A DNA stretch of 64,000 nt from Paraburkholderia sp. DHOC27 (GTDB lineage Bacteria > Pseudomonadota > Gammaproteobacteria > Burkholderiales > Burkholderiaceae): positions 1,357,864 through 1,421,863 of the forward strand of contig NZ_QVQV01000001.1 in NCBI RefSeq assembly GCF_003429005.1. Direction: 5' to 3'. The position numbers were made by a program, and so were the translations under genes. Below the pieces are notes generated by a model. The model saw nothing but the letters and a program-made list of their open reading frames with translations, did no database searches and was not told where the DNA came from. Shown piece by piece: positions 61,894-64,000 of this stretch. The first letter of the stretch is position 1, and each line of letters starts with the position of its first letter.

Positions 61894-62004
61894 TTCCCTT
61901 CTACGTAGTACAGCAGGCAGTTCTGTCCGGTTCCGTCGGGTCACGCCGTATCACGTCTTGCCGGAGCTTTTCGCGATCGTTTCGGTTCATCTGGGAGATT
62001 CGCC

Positions 62005-62559
62005 ATGTTCATGCTTGATTGGCTCACGCATGTCGCAGAAGGGTTTATCGGCATCTTCAATGCCGGCGGTAAAACGTTTGTGGGCTTCGTCGTCGGTATC
62101 CTCCCCACGCTGATCGTGCTGTTGACGGCGGTGTACACCATCATCGCGCTGGTGGGCGAACAACGGATTCAGGGACTCGCGCGTTTCTTCTCGAAGAATG
62201 CGCTGACCCGTTATACGTTGCTGCCGCTGCTGGCCATGTTCTTCCTCACCAACCCGATGGCCTACACCTTCGGCGTGTTCCTCGAAGAAAAACACAAGCC
62301 CGCTTTCTACGATTCCGCTGTCTCGCTGTGTCACCCCATCACCGGGCTCTTTCCGCACTGCAATCCAGGTGAGCTGTTCGTCTGGCTCGGGGTGGCGGCC
62401 GGTCTCACCAAGCTCGCGGAAACGCATGCGCTGGCGTTTTCCATTCCAAAGCTCGCGTTGTTCTATCTGATCGTCGGTCTCGTCGTGAATCTGCTGAAGG
62501 GCATTCTCACCGAGTGGTTGACCCGGATGCTGGCGCACCGGGAAAACATCGAACTGTGA
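62005..62559 (+). CDS. srlA: PTS glucitol/sorbitol-type EIIC component
   Basis: A 184-residue membrane protein matching SrlA/GutA. It begins [44 protein letters not shown], with [51 protein letters not shown] in the middle, as in the family. Together with SrlE and SrlB it imports and phosphorylates a polyol. Start supported by GGGAG upstream. Substrate in this organism is not proven to be glucitol. Confidence 0.93.
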   Translation: MFMLDWLTHVAEGFIGIFNAGGKTFVGFVVGILPTLIVLLTAVYTIIALVGEQRIQGLARFFSKNALTRYTLLPLLAMFFLTNPMAYTFGVFLEEKHKPAFYDSAVSLCHPITGLFPHCNPGELFVWLGVAAGLTKLAETHALAFSIPKLALFYLIVGLVVNLLKGILTEWLTRMLAHRENIEL

Positions 62560-62608
62560 TGCACTGCCACTGGCTGTCAATCCAACATCGAGACTGAGGA
62601 GACCTGCA

Positions 62609-63646
62609 ATGGACACACGAGCATACCGGACGGTAAAAGTGGAGCGGGGCCCCAATGGCTGGGGTGGTCCGCTGTTCATTCAACCCACTCCGGAGCGCAA
62701 CAAGATCGTTGCGGTGACGGGTGGCACCATGCCCGAACTGGCGAAGCGTCTGGCCGAAATGACGGGCGGCGTGCTGGTGGACGGCTTCCGTACGCCACCG
62801 CCGGAATCGGAAATGGCGGCGGTCGTGATCGACTGCGGCGGCACCGCGCGCTGCGGGGTCTATCCGCGCAAGAAGATTCCCACCATCAATCTGACTTCGG
62901 TAGGGCAGTCGGGACCGCTGGCGCAATTCATTACCGAGGACACCTATGTATCGGGCGTAACGCCGGAAAACCTGACGGCGGTCGAAGACGACGGTGCTCA
63001 CGGTAGCGCAGGCGGACGTGCGGCCGGCGTGATGAGCGCGGCTGCGGCCACCTCGCCGTTCGCGGCGCCGGCAAGCCGTGCCGCTTCGCCGCGCGAGGTG
63101 GAGCAAAGCTCGCGCGGGCTGATCGGCTTCATTACGTCGATTGGCCGCGGCATGGGCGGCGTGGTCAACGTGCTGTTCAACAGCGGCCGCAAGGCGATCG
63201 ACACGGTGATCCGCAACGTGCTGCCGTTCATGGCCTTCGTGACCATGCTGATCGGTATCATCAATTCGACCGGCATCGGCACCGGGCTCGCGCATCTGCT
63301 CTCACCGCTCGCGGGCAACATCATCGGCCTGATCGTGCTCTCGGCGATCTGCGGGCTGCCGTTTCTGTCACCGGTACTCGGACCGGGTGCGGTGATTGCC
63401 CAGGTGATCGGCGCGGCCATCATCGGACCGGCCATCGGCAACGGCACGATTCCGCCGCAGATGGCGTTGCCGGCGCTGTTCGCCTACGACACGCAAGTGG
63501 GCTGCGACTTCGTGCCGGTGGGCATGGCGCTCGGCGAAGCCAAGCCGGAGACGATCCGCATCGGCGTGCCGGCGGTGCTGATCAGCCGGCAGATCATGGG
63601 CCCGATCTCGGTGCTGATCGCGTGGGCCGCGAGTTTCGCTCTTTAA
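62609..63646 (+). CDS. srlE: PTS glucitol/sorbitol-type EIIBC component
   Basis: A 345-residue protein matching SrlE. Residues 1-125 are the EIIB part ([17 protein letters not shown]); Cys76 (VIDCGGT) and Cys82 ([15 protein letters not shown]) are the conserved cysteines, of which Cys82 fits the phosphorylation site. A linker rich in Ala and Gly follows, then the membrane part from about residue 165 ([40 protein letters not shown]) with several helices. Ribosome site GAGGAG. Confidence 0.93.
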   Translation: MDTRAYRTVKVERGPNGWGGPLFIQPTPERNKIVAVTGGTMPELAKRLAEMTGGVLVDGFRTPPPESEMAAVVIDCGGTARCGVYPRKKIPTINLTSVGQSGPLAQFITEDTYVSGVTPENLTAVEDDGAHGSAGGRAAGVMSAAAATSPFAAPASRAASPREVEQSSRGLIGFITSIGRGMGGVVNVLFNSGRKAIDTVIRNVLPFMAFVTMLIGIINSTGIGTGLAHLLSPLAGNIIGLIVLSAICGLPFLSPVLGPGAVIAQVIGAAIIGPAIGNGTIPPQMALPALFAYDTQVGCDFVPVGMALGEAKPETIRIGVPAVLISRQIMGPISVLIAWAASFAL

Positions 63647-63665
63647 CTGACGGGATGAAATGACC

Positions 63666-64000
63666 ATGCATTACTACAAGACCGTGATTTCGGACGTTGG
63701 CCCCGAGGTGCGGGACCTGCTGGAAGGTGGCGTGCTGATCCTGTATGCGGACGGCGCCCCGCCGGAACTCGCCGAAGTCTCCGTGCTGCATCGCGCCGAG
63801 CAGGCGCATACGGAGGCGCCGGCTGCCGGTTCGCAACTGCGCATCGGCGAGGTCAGCGCGTCCGTCACCGCGGTCGGTCCGACGGCCTGGAACAAGGTCA
63901 ACGAAATGGGTCACGTGGTGATCAATTTCAACGGCTCGCAGACCGCTGAGCGCCCCGGCGAAATCTGCGCGCAACCGGTGGATACGGAGGCGCTGCTCGC
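63666..64000 (+). CDS. srlB: PTS glucitol/sorbitol-type EIIA component, 3' end cut by window edge
   Basis: The first 111 residues of a SrlB-type EIIA. MHYYKTVISDVGPEVRDLLEGGVLILYADGAPPELAEVSVLH begins it, with His in VLHRAEQ as the likely phosphorylated residue by comparison to the family; VTAVGPTAWNKVNEMGHVVINFNG is the second family block. ATG 63666 or ATG 63660 could start it. It continues past the right edge, so the end is missing. Confidence 0.88.
   Translation, partial: MHYYKTVISDVGPEVRDLLEGGVLILYADGAPPELAEVSVLHRAEQAHTEAPAAGSQLRIGEVSASVTAVGPTAWNKVNEMGHVVINFNGSQTAERPGEICAQPVDTEALL

Noticed and set aside
1..64000. tRNA or rRNA genes, CRISPR arrays, insertion sequences, integrases or attachment sites
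   Set aside because: I looked for each and saw none; a tRNAscan/ISfinder search would be needed to exclude small or degenerate cases.

Overview
The window looks like a chromosomal segment of a Burkholderiaceae bacterium, most likely Paraburkholderia. The DNA is GC-rich and densely coded. It carries a DUF4148 protein, many LysR/AraC/SorC regulators, and a beta-proteobacterial tetrahydromethanopterin (H4MPT) plus XoxF methylotrophy island. I see no rRNA, tRNA, CRISPR array, transposase or integrase. Genus is inferred from gene content only.

Layout. (1) 70-7081, minus strand: an H4MPT C1-transfer and cofactor operon (pterin dehydratase, beta-RFAP synthase, MtdB, ATP-grasp, Mch, RimK-type ATP-grasp, CitG-like). 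(2) 7626-13419, plus: xoxF, xoxG, xoxJ, a secreted unknown, a CbbR-like LysR gene and a small secreted DUF protein. (3) 13708-19103, plus: mxaR-S-A-C-K-L with no mxaF or mxaI. (4) 19373-22401: a second PQQ alcohol dehydrogenase with a lanthanide-type Asp-x-Asp motif, a diheme cytochrome c and a secreted ankyrin protein. Good -24/-12 (sigma-54) promoter matches precede the H4MPT operon, xoxF and mxaR, so oxidation of methanol and of formaldehyde may share one sigma-54 switch.

(5) 22419-23265: a short transcription unit with a predicted pseudoknotted RNA and a strong terminator, ending 10 bases before a DUF3800 gene. (6) 23275-30595, minus: a compact five-gene operon encoding a GMC oxidoreductase, a fusion of a carbohydrate-binding module with a gluconate-dehydrogenase-subunit-3-like domain, two cupin proteins and a GH13 glucanase-family enzyme. 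None shows an export signal; I know of no described pathway with this composition. (7) 30806-35535: a large cyclase/AAA/TPR signalling protein divergent from a LuxR-type regulator that has a degenerate receiver and a C-terminal cyclic-nucleotide domain, with a long palindrome between them.

(8) 35582-53096: mixed accessory genes. These include an FAD monooxygenase, a SLAC1/TehA channel, AraC and LysR regulators, a cupin, a sugar-type ABC transporter interrupted by an sfnB-like flavoprotein gene, a NifQ-family protein, a P-loop kinase, a methyltransferase, a GH54 arabinofuranosidase lipoprotein and a PhyH-family dioxygenase.

(9) 53109-64000: a polyol-type system. It has two unknown genes, a SorC regulator, an SAF-domain oxidoreductase, an acetoin-dehydrogenase-like E1alpha/E1beta/E2 set, and a glucitol-type PTS (gutM, srlA, srlE, srlB cut by the window edge). 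Three related operator-like sequences (54656, 56101, 61224) tie its promoters together. The best candidates for undescribed biology are the GMC/GH13 operon, the cyclase/LuxR-cNMP pair, the RNA ahead of DUF3800 and the PTS-SAF-TPP dehydrogenase pathway.
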